This document shows, piece by piece, positions 10,703 to 19,245 of a DNA stretch of 34,820 nucleotides. Origin of the DNA: a virus; the IMG/VR virus record IMGVR_UViG_3300030061_003235, positions 1 to 34,820 of that record. One strand, written 5' to 3'. The notes beneath the pieces were generated by a model, which did not search any database, was not told where the DNA came from, and was given only the letters and a program-made list of their open reading frames with translations. Both the position numbers and the translations under genes were made by a program. The first letter of the stretch is position 1. Each line of letters starts with the position of its first letter.

Positions 10703-12368
10703 TCCCACAAAACTACTTCCACCAGGAAAAGAAGGAACTCCCGAGGGTAGAGTGGACAACCCTGGAGTTCCTGAGGGTAATTTAACTGTAAAGCAATTTA
10801 ATTCTTTAAATAAAAATATTTTTGCAATCCAAAGAAATTTGGGTGCAATTGCAGATCTAATTGGGCAAAGAAGTGCTCAAGATGCACAGGAAGATAAGCA
10901 GGAAATTCAGCAGAAAAGAAAATCTGCTGATGAATTAAAGAAGGGAACCAAAGAAAACTTTCTTGAATCTTCTATTAAGCAGGGATTACTCAAACCTCTT
11001 AAGTCTCTCAAGAAAAAAGTAGATGGTCCTTTTGGTAGGTTGATGAAAGCCCTTGAGGCTATGTTCTTAGGATGGTTGGGAATAAAGGGAATAGATGCTT
11101 TGGAAGCATGGTCAGAAGGTGATAATGAAGCATTTGAAAAAATAAAGAATGACATCATTAAAGGATTAGCAATCGCTGGTGGTATTGCACTTGCTCTGAA
11201 TGGTGGTATTGGTGCTATTACTGGAGCAATCAGTGGTGTTCTTACATCAATGTTGCTTAACCTTCCAAAGTTACTTGGACTATTGGCAAATCCCTATGTA
11301 ATGCTAGGTGCTTTAGCGATAGGGGCTGGAATCCAACTTTATGATATCCTTAGAAATGATAGACTTAGTGGCGGTCGATCTAGTTATGAGTCCTATACGC
11401 AGGGTGTCATGGACATCATGGCTAGCGAGGGCAAAGAAGCAGCAATGAGATATCTTGCGAATCAAAAAGCACAGTTGTTGTTAAAGGAACCTAGATTAGC
11501 AAAACCAAATCTGTTTGATAGAGCTCTCACCCCTGGTGGTGCTCTTCTTAATGAAATTGAGGCGAATGAGAGGTCAGTTGAATCAGGAGAATTTGATTAT
11601 CTGTTAAAAGAGAGTTTAACTGAGGATGATCTGAAGATATTTAATGATATTACTGCTGCTATTAAAAAAGTAAAATTATATGATGACAAATATGATCAAC
11701 TAGAGAAAGAGGTAGAAGCAGCACTTACAGCTAGTGGTGGTTATGATGAACTATCTGCTGCTGATAAACGGAAGTTTGATAGTCTTGCAGTTTTAAAGCA
11801 GCAGATTGTTAAATCTATGAATTTTGTTAGATCGTTGAGAGATAAACTGTCAAACGATGCTCAGAAATTCTTCAATGCTAGAGTAGATTTATCTAACCCA
11901 GCTATGTTCAATGCTTCGACTCTTGATATTCCATTGTTTGAGGATCAAACTGGAATTAGAATTCGTGCTGGAGATGCTGATCCTGGTAGATTAAAAGATT
12001 TGGATGGATTGGTTGAAAGACTAGAAAAAGATCTGGGTAAAACATCTAGCAGTCCAACTAATGCAACTTCTAATACCTCTGTAGAGCAAATACCAGAATC
12101 AAATACACCAACAAACATAAAACCAGCACAGATAATTGATATTGATGACAACAAACTAGGAATTAAACTTGAACCAGTCTCTAGGAATTTTCGTAATATA
12201 GAAGAAAGTACATCTAATCCATTGGTAACTGTTATTCCAATTGATGACCGAGGTATTCCTACTGAGGAACCAGTTGCGTCCACTCCATCGGCAACTTCAT
12301 TTCCTATCATAGAAACATCTAATCCTTTTAATGATCATCTTGCTTTTGCATTCTCTATGTATAGCTAA
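10692..12368 (+). CDS. Putative tail tape-measure-like structural protein
   Basis: This 558-residue protein follows gp26 and the small chaperone-like ORF, the usual place of the tape measure. It has a proline-rich start, then a charged helical part (about residues 45-110). A long hydrophobic stretch spans residues 115-220 (AMFLGWLGIKG, IIKGLAIAGGIALALNGGIGAITGAI, LLGLLANPYVMLGALAIGAGIQL). A helical middle and a Ser/Thr/Pro-rich tail follow. Size is near T4 gp29 (590 residues), and hydrophobic segments are typical of tape measures. No sequence similarity to gp29 can be claimed by eye. It is coupled to the following gene by TAATG. Confidence 0.6.
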   Translation: MVIDPTKLLPPGKEGTPEGRVDNPGVPEGNLTVKQFNSLNKNIFAIQRNLGAIADLIGQRSAQDAQEDKQEIQQKRKSADELKKGTKENFLESSIKQGLLKPLKSLKKKVDGPFGRLMKALEAMFLGWLGIKGIDALEAWSEGDNEAFEKIKNDIIKGLAIAGGIALALNGGIGAITGAISGVLTSMLLNLPKLLGLLANPYVMLGALAIGAGIQLYDILRNDRLSGGRSSYESYTQGVMDIMASEGKEAAMRYLANQKAQLLLKEPRLAKPNLFDRALTPGGALLNEIEANERSVESGEFDYLLKESLTEDDLKIFNDITAAIKKVKLYDDKYDQLEKEVEAALTASGGYDELSAADKRKFDSLAVLKQQIVKSMNFVRSLRDKLSNDAQKFFNARVDLSNPAMFNASTLDIPLFEDQTGIRIRAGDADPGRLKDLDGLVERLEKDLGKTSSSPTNATSNTSVEQIPESNTPTNIKPAQIIDIDDNKLGIKLEPVSRNFRNIEESTSNPLVTVIPIDDRGIPTEEPVASTPSATSFPIIETSNPFNDHLAFAFSMYS

Positions 12369-13936
12369 TGAAATTAATCCCCACCAATGAAGCATTAAAT
12401 ATCGTTGATGTTGGTCTGCTTTCTGTTAGGCAGACCACACAGGGTATTAGGAAATCACTTGGTCAAGATATCAGAAAGAATAAAATTAGAGACAATACAA
12501 AATTAGGACTCGATAGATTAGAAGCAGATACTGCTAGAACGAAAGGCAAGGAAAAAATTATAGAAGCAAAACAACCAAATAATTTTATTAAAGGTGGAAT
12601 TGATGCTGCCGTAAAAGGATCTAAGAGTTTATTCTCTGGGTTGTTGAAAGCCGCTGGTTGGGTCATCCTTGACTGGTTAATTAATAATCTACCCACAGTT
12701 GTGGTAATTATTGAGGATGTAACTAATTTTGTTGTTAACTTGAAAAATAATTTTGTCAAAATTATCAATAGTGTGACTGCAGTCATGGATGGGATATACA
12801 ACACTGCAGCAGCATTGAGTAGAGATTTAATATCTGGTAAGATTTTTACTAGTGAAAGAGAGGTAACCAAAGAATTTGAAAAACTCACAGACTCATTCAA
12901 TCAATTGAATGTGGACATAGACACCACATTTAAACAATCAATTGAAGACCTAGAGGATTTAAAAGAACAAAGTGAACAAGAAATTCGTGATGCCAGACAA
13001 AAGTTAGGATTAGAACCTCTTGATCCACAACCAACAACACCACTAGCACCAACAAGATCAAGTGAACAAACAGAACAACTAGAAGAAGCAAAGAGTCAAT
13101 TAGATTCTGGAGAAATAACTCAAAATCAATATGACAACAGGGTAAATGAAATTTTGGAAACTCCCCCACCAGTAACAACTCAACCTCCAATAGAAGCACC
13201 TGCTCAATCTCAACGACCTGCACCTTCTCCTGGAGTAGAACCACAAACATCTGGATTAATATTCCAAGATACTGGCAAAAAACCTCCTGGATTTGCCATA
13301 GGAGATGGTATTGGTGCTGGAAGAAATCATATGGGATTAGATATCCCTGCGGAGTCTGGTTCTGCGCTTACGGTTCCCTCAGATTCTACTATCACTGATA
13401 AGAATTTTGAAAAAAATTATGGTAACTATGTTGTGTTCATGGATGCAAATGGACTAGAGCATTTTTATGGACACATGTTGGAACCGACTCCATATAATAG
13501 AGGTGATAAGGTTAAGCCAGGAGATGTTATTGGTAGAGTAGGATCAACTGGAAGATCTAGTGGACCACACTTGCATTGGGAACTTGGTAAAGCAGAAGGT
13601 ATTACTGGATATCCTAGAAGGAATGCAATTAATCCCATGGAATATGGATTCCCTGGCAGTGCTCCCTTTACTGGAGAAGTTGTTGGTCCACCTAGGAGAC
13701 TTGTTTCGGAATTGAAAGGTATGGAGAAACCACCATCAATGTTACCTTCTTATCAAACAACACAAGGAGATTCGTTAATAGTTCCATTCTCACTTGCATC
13801 TCTAAATATTGATAGTGAAAAGTCTTCCAAGGAAAACACCTCTGCTGAAGAATCAAACGAATTTACTGCTGCATATGCAGGTTATAACCCAGATTATATA
13901 AAAATTTTAAAGAATCTCAATAGGAAATTCACATAA
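12368..13936 (+). CDS. Virion-associated M23 peptidase with hydrophobic N-terminus
   Basis: This 522-residue protein combines three parts. The N-terminal helical and hydrophobic region has a membrane-like segment (GLLKAAGWVILDWLINNLPTVVVIIEDV) around residues 90-120. Next comes a Pro/Gln/Glu-rich linker (about 210-300). The third is an M23 (LytM/lysostaphin-type) zinc peptidase domain. Zinc ligands are visible: H321 and D325 in GRNHMGLD and H403 in GPHLHWE, with H401 as catalytic partner; YGNYVVFMDANGLEHFYGHM also fits. It probably opens the peptidoglycan during DNA entry. The surrounding genes encode the hub, so it may be the muralytic part replacing the lysozyme domain of T4 gp5, joined to a tape-measure-like N-terminus. 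Confidence 0.85.
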   Translation: MKLIPTNEALNIVDVGLLSVRQTTQGIRKSLGQDIRKNKIRDNTKLGLDRLEADTARTKGKEKIIEAKQPNNFIKGGIDAAVKGSKSLFSGLLKAAGWVILDWLINNLPTVVVIIEDVTNFVVNLKNNFVKIINSVTAVMDGIYNTAAALSRDLISGKIFTSEREVTKEFEKLTDSFNQLNVDIDTTFKQSIEDLEDLKEQSEQEIRDARQKLGLEPLDPQPTTPLAPTRSSEQTEQLEEAKSQLDSGEITQNQYDNRVNEILETPPPVTTQPPIEAPAQSQRPAPSPGVEPQTSGLIFQDTGKKPPGFAIGDGIGAGRNHMGLDIPAESGSALTVPSDSTITDKNFEKNYGNYVVFMDANGLEHFYGHMLEPTPYNRGDKVKPGDVIGRVGSTGRSSGPHLHWELGKAEGITGYPRRNAINPMEYGFPGSAPFTGEVVGPPRRLVSELKGMEKPPSMLPSYQTTQGDSLIVPFSLASLNIDSEKSSKENTSAEESNEFTAAYAGYNPDYIKILKNLNRKFT

Positions 13937-15228
13937 TGTCTGCAGTAACTGGAGCATCTGTATATCAAGAATTTACGATCACATCAAGTGATAATAAAAA
14001 AGTAGTGTCTATTATTGGTGGCGTTATTGATTTTCAGTACTATGAAGATCTATACTCTCCAGTGACAACTGCCATTATTCAAATTTCAAATACTGGTAAT
14101 ACTGTTGATGGGCAAGGATTATATTATGGACTTCCTATCAAGGGTGGCGAAAGAGTAAATTTTAAGATCAAAACTCCAGTTGATAGTTTAATAGGCAAAG
14201 GAGGTCTTTTTGAATATGTAATGTATGTTGATAAAGTAACCAATCATATTAATGATAGACAAGGTGAATTCTTTATGTTGCACCTGGTGTCACGAGAAAG
14301 TATCACAAATGATCAGTGTAGAGTTACCAGAAAGTATGTTGATAGGACTATAGATCAGTGTTTGGCAGAAATCATTGGACTAGTAGAACCTCTGCAACCA
14401 GTTAACTTTGAGAAAACAGAGAATATATATCCTTTCTTTGGTAATATGAGAAAGCCTTTCACATGGGCAATGCAATTAGCATCAAAAGCAATTCCTGTTG
14501 ATTCTAAAAGTAAATCCGCAGGATTCTTCTTTTGGCAAACAAAAAGAGGATTTAATTTTAGATCTATCGATGGTTTGATTAAATTTGCCATAGAAAATAA
14601 AGCAACTGTACAGAAATATTATTATAGACAGGATATGAGAAATCAGTATGAAGGTACTAATGCCACTGGAATACTTGACTTCAAAGAAAACAAAGCTGTA
14701 GATCTTAGTAATTCACTTAATAGGGGAGAATTTTCTTCATATCGTGTTTACTTCAATCCATTAGATTTTACCTTTACTCCACCAAACGAAGCTAGAATCT
14801 TATCTGACCCTAAGACTTATTTGGGAGAGAAGGAAGATCTTCCATTAATTGTAGATCCAGAAAACATTCCAGCAACAATGTGGGCTCCCAGAGTTCTCAG
14901 TGGGGTGTATAATGTAGGGACACTGGTTGCTGGAGTATCTACAGCAATTAGTTACAACCCACTTGATGAAGTTGCTCAGGGAGCATCTAGGTATAGTTCA
15001 TTTTTTAATATTGACTATACCGTCACGGTTCCAGTGAACACTAATTTATGTGCAGGAGACCCAGTTTTCTTAGAATTACCTAAGACGACTGTGGGTACTC
15101 AGGATATAGACCGCAAACAGAGTGGTCTATATATTATTAAGGAAATCACTCATAAGTTCCTTCCAAATAAATCATACACTTGTATGAGAGTGGTTAGAGA
15201 TCATCATGGTATTAACACACAAAAGTAA
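13936..15228 (+). CDS. Baseplate hub protein, gp27-like
   Basis: This 430-residue beta-rich protein lies before the gp5-like gene, as gp27 relatives often do. It contains YQEFTITSSDNKKVVSIIGGVIDFQYYEDLYSP, LHLVSRESITNDQCRV, RKPFTWAMQLASKAIP (about residues 171-186) and GFFFWQTKRGFNFRSID. These are segments of the hub fold shared by gp27, phage Mu gp44 and P2 gpD. The C-terminal PVNTNLCAGDPVFLELPK ... SGLYIIKEITHKF is typical for the last hub domain. The protein would form the trimeric torus carrying the gp5-like spike. The gp27 equivalence is based on pattern and position, not on alignment. Coupled by TAATG upstream. Confidence 0.75.
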   Translation: MSAVTGASVYQEFTITSSDNKKVVSIIGGVIDFQYYEDLYSPVTTAIIQISNTGNTVDGQGLYYGLPIKGGERVNFKIKTPVDSLIGKGGLFEYVMYVDKVTNHINDRQGEFFMLHLVSRESITNDQCRVTRKYVDRTIDQCLAEIIGLVEPLQPVNFEKTENIYPFFGNMRKPFTWAMQLASKAIPVDSKSKSAGFFFWQTKRGFNFRSIDGLIKFAIENKATVQKYYYRQDMRNQYEGTNATGILDFKENKAVDLSNSLNRGEFSSYRVYFNPLDFTFTPPNEARILSDPKTYLGEKEDLPLIVDPENIPATMWAPRVLSGVYNVGTLVAGVSTAISYNPLDEVAQGASRYSSFFNIDYTVTVPVNTNLCAGDPVFLELPKTTVGTQDIDRKQSGLYIIKEITHKFLPNKSYTCMRVVRDHHGINTQK

Positions 15229-15229
15229 T

Positions 15230-15457
15230 ATGGAAAGCATCGAACAGCACATCCAAAAGGATAGAGAAATCCTTGAGAATCCAACAACTAATCCACAGAT
15301 GCGTCGTCATATTGAGAGTGAATTGCACGACCTAGAAGAGTATGCTGAGCACCACAAAAAAGATATTGAGGCTGGTGATCATCATGACCCAACACCATTA
15401 GAAATGTATTGTGATAATAATCCTGATGCAGATGAATGTAGGATCTACGAAGACTAA
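15230..15457 (+). CDS. cp12: CP12-type Calvin-cycle inhibitor
   Basis: CP12 is a small disordered protein that brings together glyceraldehyde-3-phosphate dehydrogenase and phosphoribulokinase, shutting off the Calvin cycle. The C-terminal part PLEMYCDNNPDADECRIYED shows the CP12 signature with two cysteines (C61 and C70), eight residues apart, forming the redox loop that binds GAPDH. The 75-residue protein has an acidic helical N-terminus but lacks the N-terminal cysteine pair of plant CP12. Start at ATG 15230, one base after the previous stop; an in-frame ATG at 15206 would lie in the preceding gene. Phage CP12 is thought to divert carbon to the pentose phosphate pathway. Here it lies inside the baseplate hub operon. 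Confidence 0.88.
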   Translation: MESIEQHIQKDREILENPTTNPQMRRHIESELHDLEEYAEHHKKDIEAGDHHDPTPLEMYCDNNPDADECRIYED

Positions 15458-17568
15458 TGGCAGCGACAGAATTCGACTATAATGCTAATTATTTTAGCAG
15501 ACAGGGTTTTAGACCTTTTGTAGCTCAAATTGCTCCTCTTGATGCCCAAGAGGAACAATTGGTCGATGGAAAAGGTTGGAGTCAGAGATATAAGATCCGA
15601 TCCATGGAATGCATGGGTCCTGATGAGACTGTTCCTAACTCGGAATTACCTTGGGGACAGGCTATTCTTCCAACAACTGCTGGATCTGGTAGTGCAAACT
15701 ATGCACAATCTACTATGCTGCAGCAGGGAGATTGTGTTTTTGGTTTCTACCTTGATGGTGATGCCATGCAGATGCCATTTATCCTTGGTCACTTTCCTAG
15801 AACGGATTCTGTAGCAACAGGAGATTATAAGTCACCTTTTGCTCCTTTTGGCGGATATACTGCAAATACTCCAGAGAGCGGCAGAGTACCTAAAAGTGAG
15901 TCTAATGAAGATAGTGAGAATTCACAACCTACCCCAGGAACAGGTGGTGATACAAAGAAACCAGATAATGCTGGCACTGGAACTAGAGTACTAACTGCTG
16001 ATACTTGTAAGTTGAATCCCATCAGTGAGATGGCGAATGTTGTAGAAAATCTTGCTAGTAAAATAGAAAGACTTGCACTTACTGGTACTAATCTCGCCAA
16101 TGAAGTTAAATTAGCAGCAGACATTATCGAAGTACAAGCCAACAGATTTGTTGGTACGATGATTGAGAAGTTATTTGATAAGTTAGAAGGGTTAGGTCAA
16201 AAAGGATTACTATTATTATATAAAAAAGTCTTCGCTAAAGTATTAGCAGCCACAGGATCTAAAACTATTGCACACGCTGCTGGTGTTGCTGCTCAGACTG
16301 CAATGCTTGCTCCTACTTCATTCTTACAGGAAGCGATTGGTTGTGTTGCAAACAAAGCAGTAGAAGGATTATCTGGCACTATTGAAGATCTTTTGATGGA
16401 TCTTATTGATAGTGGTAGAAACTATGCTGGATGCATGGGAGCACAGTTTACAGGCGCTTTTGTTGGTGCAATAATCGATGAAATTACAGACTTGATGAAG
16501 GGACCTCTTGATGGAGTTGCAAAAATCATTGCACCTGGATTCAAAGTAGCAGACTTCCTGTCTAGTGTAAGTAGTAATATCGCTAGTATCGCATCATTCC
16601 TTGATTGTAATCAGTCTAATAAGGGTAAGTGTCCACAAGATAAGGAATATATTGTTGGTGGTACTAGTAAAGAGAAGGGTGAAGATCCCTTTGACTATGT
16701 GATGGATGCACTTAAAATCTCCAAAGGTGCTGCAAATCTCACTAATGATTTTGAAAGAAAGTGGGGTAAGTGGGATATCTTTGGTGATGGAGAATTGTTA
16801 GGAGAATCTGCTGACAATGTTATTGGTGGTGGTTGTTATGGTGGTCCTCCAGAAAACTGTACTGGACCATACATCGAAATCTTTGGTGGTGGCGGATCTG
16901 GTGCAGTTGCCGAAGTTATCATGGGATATTTTGTAGAAAATGCTGGACTTGGTGGAGTTCGTGCAGGTATTGAAAGGACGGGTAGTATAATTGGTGCTAA
17001 AATGAAGAGCACTGGATCTGGTTACAGATATCCACCCATAGTAAACTTTAGAGACAAATGTAATTTTGGATATGGTGCTGTAGGAGAAGCAATTCTTGGT
17101 GGACAAAATGGAGATGAAGTTATCGCAATTGTCATGGTTACTAGTGGTGAGTCTTATCCAGAGTTGCCACCAGTAGCATCTCCAATCACAGATGGTATTA
17201 CTGATGTTATTATCACTAATCCTGGTTCTGGATATGACCCCATAGTAGATGTTATTACCATCCCTGGAGTATCTGATGGCGGAACTGTATTTGTTCCTAT
17301 ACCAGAGGGTCCAGAAATTACTTTCCCAGATCCAGATGAACCTGGAGTTGGGATTGGAACACCATCACCGATCTTTGAGATTATTACTGATGATAATGGT
17401 GGTATAATTGATGTTAAGGTTCTAAATATTTTGAGATTTAACGAAGAGTTACCAACACTCAGAGTTAAAAGTGCAACTGGGTCAGGAGCAATTCTTAGAC
17501 CTGTGTTCGGTTCTCTTCCAGAGGGTCGTGGCCAAGTTGGTATTATTTCTGCAATCGACTGTGTGTAA
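15457..17568 (+). CDS. gp5-like hub OB-fold protein with long C-terminal extension
   Basis: This 703-residue protein has an N-terminal OB-type domain similar in plan to T4 gp5. RYKIRSMECMGPDETVPNSELPWGQAILPTTAGSG (about residues 44-78) and QQGDCVFGFYLDGDAMQMPFILGHF (about 89-113) parallel the gp5 segments around LPW and the following GTR-V-GHFLD. No lysozyme domain is seen. After a Ser/Pro linker (130-175) comes a helical Ala-rich middle (190-400). A Gly-rich beta region follows, with repeated SGSGY-x-x-PPIV patterns (around 525 and 588). The spike follows in the next gene. It is coupled to cp12 by TAATG, so both are translated from the same late mRNA. Confidence 0.8.
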   Translation: MAATEFDYNANYFSRQGFRPFVAQIAPLDAQEEQLVDGKGWSQRYKIRSMECMGPDETVPNSELPWGQAILPTTAGSGSANYAQSTMLQQGDCVFGFYLDGDAMQMPFILGHFPRTDSVATGDYKSPFAPFGGYTANTPESGRVPKSESNEDSENSQPTPGTGGDTKKPDNAGTGTRVLTADTCKLNPISEMANVVENLASKIERLALTGTNLANEVKLAADIIEVQANRFVGTMIEKLFDKLEGLGQKGLLLLYKKVFAKVLAATGSKTIAHAAGVAAQTAMLAPTSFLQEAIGCVANKAVEGLSGTIEDLLMDLIDSGRNYAGCMGAQFTGAFVGAIIDEITDLMKGPLDGVAKIIAPGFKVADFLSSVSSNIASIASFLDCNQSNKGKCPQDKEYIVGGTSKEKGEDPFDYVMDALKISKGAANLTNDFERKWGKWDIFGDGELLGESADNVIGGGCYGGPPENCTGPYIEIFGGGGSGAVAEVIMGYFVENAGLGGVRAGIERTGSIIGAKMKSTGSGYRYPPIVNFRDKCNFGYGAVGEAILGGQNGDEVIAIVMVTSGESYPELPPVASPITDGITDVIITNPGSGYDPIVDVITIPGVSDGGTVFVPIPEGPEITFPDPDEPGVGIGTPSPIFEIITDDNGGIIDVKVLNILRFNEELPTLRVKSATGSGAILRPVFGSLPEGRGQVGIISAIDCV

Positions 17569-18257
17569 TGGCAAGTAAACCAAAAAATTATAAAAGAAGA
17601 GTTATTGACTCTAGAGGTGCTCATTTCAGAATTGATTCTGGAAACCCTATTGAAGGAGCTGTAGGCCCTGAGGTATGCAAGGTATTTGCTGTTAATGATA
17701 ATGATGACACTTTCCTAATTTCACACAGTCAGGGAGGACTTTCTAGGATTGCGGCAGAAAAAACTTTAGAAGTTCGTTCTGGTGATAAAAACAATCCTGG
17801 CATCATTGACATTAGAATTAGTGCTGCTAATGGTGATATCACAATCACTGCAGCGCATGGATCCGTGAGGGTTAATGCTAAGAATATTATGATGCAAGCG
17901 AATCAAGATATTGATTTGTATGCAGGAAGAAATGTTAACATTACTGCTGGTTCTGGAAGAATCTCATTAAAAGCAAACACTATTACTGAGGAAGGTAAGA
18001 GAGGAAATGGTATTGTTAAGACCTTTGGTATGTCAATGTTTGCAGGTTCGTTTGTTCCTGGTGATTTAGTTGAGTCTGCTCTAGGACCATTTGCATCTCC
18101 AACTATCCTTGGTGTTGGTAAAGCAGCATTTAGTGCTGCTACTGGTGGTATTAGTGGGGGTTTGGGTGGTTTTGTTGCTAACAGTGTTATATCACAAACT
18201 GGCATCGGTGGTATTGCTGGTGGTGCCGTTAAATCTGCTCTCGGAGGATTCTTCTAA
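17568..18257 (+). CDS. Beta-helix cell-puncturing spike protein (gp5 C-terminal-like)
   Basis: This 229-residue protein contains a run of octad-like repeats typical of triple-stranded beta-helices of gp5/VgrG spikes: GDITITAAHGSVRVNAK, NIMMQANQDIDLYAGR, NVNITAGSGRISLKAN (about residues 86-140). The N-terminal part (RRVIDSRGAHFRIDSG) resembles the entry to the helix. The C-terminal third is Gly/Ala/Ser-rich and hydrophobic (SAATGGISGGLGGFVANSVI). In T4 this helix is the C-terminal third of gp5; here it is a separate gene, coupled by TAATG to the OB-fold protein. It should form the tip of the tail needle. Confidence 0.8.
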   Translation: MASKPKNYKRRVIDSRGAHFRIDSGNPIEGAVGPEVCKVFAVNDNDDTFLISHSQGGLSRIAAEKTLEVRSGDKNNPGIIDIRISAANGDITITAAHGSVRVNAKNIMMQANQDIDLYAGRNVNITAGSGRISLKANTITEEGKRGNGIVKTFGMSMFAGSFVPGDLVESALGPFASPTILGVGKAAFSAATGGISGGLGGFVANSVISQTGIGGIAGGAVKSALGGFF

Positions 18258-18985
18258 TGACAAATAATTCCATAACTTCAACATTAAGATATGGACCTAC
18301 AGGTAATTACTATGGGTTACCAACATCATTTGCTGCCGTCACACATTGTGAGGCAGGAGTAGTAAGCACTGGGCCTATCTTAGAAACTGGTGAAGTTTTA
18401 GTTCTTGGTAATGTTGTAATTTCTCCCGATCCTTTAGCAAAGGGTAAACCATCAGGTACACTGACTGTTGCAACTGCAACTACACTCAATACACTAGTTA
18501 CCATTAATGGTATTACAAATATTACTGGTACAGTCAATGTCACTGGCACTGTCACAGCAACAGCGTTTAGTGGAACGATTAATGTTCAACCATGGAAGAG
18601 TTTTGATATCAGACACCCTAACAGAGATGGATGGAGATTGAGACATGTTTGTGTTGAGGGTCCTGAGGCAGCAGTATATATTAGAGGCAAATTAGACGGA
18701 GATAATATTATTAGACTACCTGATTATTGGGAAGGATTGATTGATTATGAAAGTATTACTGTAGATCTGACACCATATGATAGACCAGATGATTCGATGT
18801 ATGTAAAAGCAATCAGGAGAGACCCTGATCATCATATTATTGTCGCATCTGAGAAACATTTAAGGAATATCAAAGCATTTTATACTGTCACTGCTGCTCG
18901 ACTGGGTGAAATGGTGGTAGAGTACGAGGGACAGTCGGTGGACGATTACCCAGGTGACACAACCAACTTCACATACCAGGGATAG
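18257..18985 (+). CDS. Fiber-like structural protein with KSFDIRHP/EGPE domain
   Basis: This 242-residue protein has a Thr/Val-rich beta stretch at residues 70-105 (TLTVATATTLNTLVTINGITN), then a domain starting WKSFDIRHPNRDGWRLRHVCVEGPEAAVYIRGKL (about 112-145). This type of domain (KxFxIxHP ... LEGPE-x-x-VYxRG) recurs at the C-terminus of many phage fibers and appendages, including cyanophage ones. It is coupled to the spike gene by TAATG and ends the hub operon; a sigma70-type promoter lies across its stop. It may decorate the spike or baseplate. The exact role is not known. Confidence 0.7.
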   Translation: MTNNSITSTLRYGPTGNYYGLPTSFAAVTHCEAGVVSTGPILETGEVLVLGNVVISPDPLAKGKPSGTLTVATATTLNTLVTINGITNITGTVNVTGTVTATAFSGTINVQPWKSFDIRHPNRDGWRLRHVCVEGPEAAVYIRGKLDGDNIIRLPDYWEGLIDYESITVDLTPYDRPDDSMYVKAIRRDPDHHIIVASEKHLRNIKAFYTVTAARLGEMVVEYEGQSVDDYPGDTTNFTYQG

Positions 18986-18996
18986 GGTGCTATAAT
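18968..18996 (+). promoter_or_regulatory. Sigma70-type promoter upstream of the talC region
   Basis: TTCACA (18968-18973, five of six consensus bases) and the perfect TATAAT (18991-18996) are 17 bases apart. Expected start is near 19003, leaving an A-rich leader of about 17 bases before ATG 19020. This would let the talC cluster be read by host polymerase independent of the late hub operon. Confidence 0.7.
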
Positions 18997-19019
18997 ATAG
19001 AGGTAAACAAACAAACCCC

Positions 19020-19226
19020 ATGAACGAAGAATACATCGATTGCGTGCTTGTTGACATTTGCAAGCGTCGTTTCGTGTGTGTCTCAGATCAAGACGCAACC
19101 AAACCACTTGAATGCGAGACCATGGATGAGTTCATGCGTGTTCTTGAGGTCTGTCAGACTTTCCTTCCTGAGGATAGCATTCTGTGGGTTGACCCCGTAA
19201 CAGTTGAGAGCGGTAGCACTAAATAA
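19020..19226 (+). CDS. Small acidic hypothetical protein
   Basis: This 68-residue protein (MNEEYIDCVLVDICKRRFVCVSDQDATKPLE ... ending VESGSTK) has a short beta-strand beginning with three cysteines (8, 14, 20), and an acidic helix (CETMDEFMRVLEVCQ). There is no membrane segment or known motif. A host-type promoter lies 24 bases upstream, and the talC late motif overlaps its stop codon. The purine sequence AGAGG (18999-19003) lies 16 bases before the ATG, too far for a good ribosome binding site. Function unknown. Confidence 0.68.
   Translation: MNEEYIDCVLVDICKRRFVCVSDQDATKPLECETMDEFMRVLEVCQTFLPEDSILWVDPVTVESGSTK
19219..19225 (+). promoter_or_regulatory. Late promoter motif CTAAATA before talC
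   Basis: CTAAATA at 19219-19225 overlaps the end of the preceding gene and stands 21 bases before the talC ATG. With the sigma70 promoter at 18968 it would give talC both early and late transcription. Confidence 0.55.
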
Positions 19227-19245
19227 ACAAGATTATACCTTAATT

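Noticed and set aside
15206-15229. Earlier ATG for the CP12 gene
   Set aside because: It lies inside the gp27-like gene and would add MVLTHKSN before the CP12-like start; coupling to the stop at 15228 favours ATG 15230.
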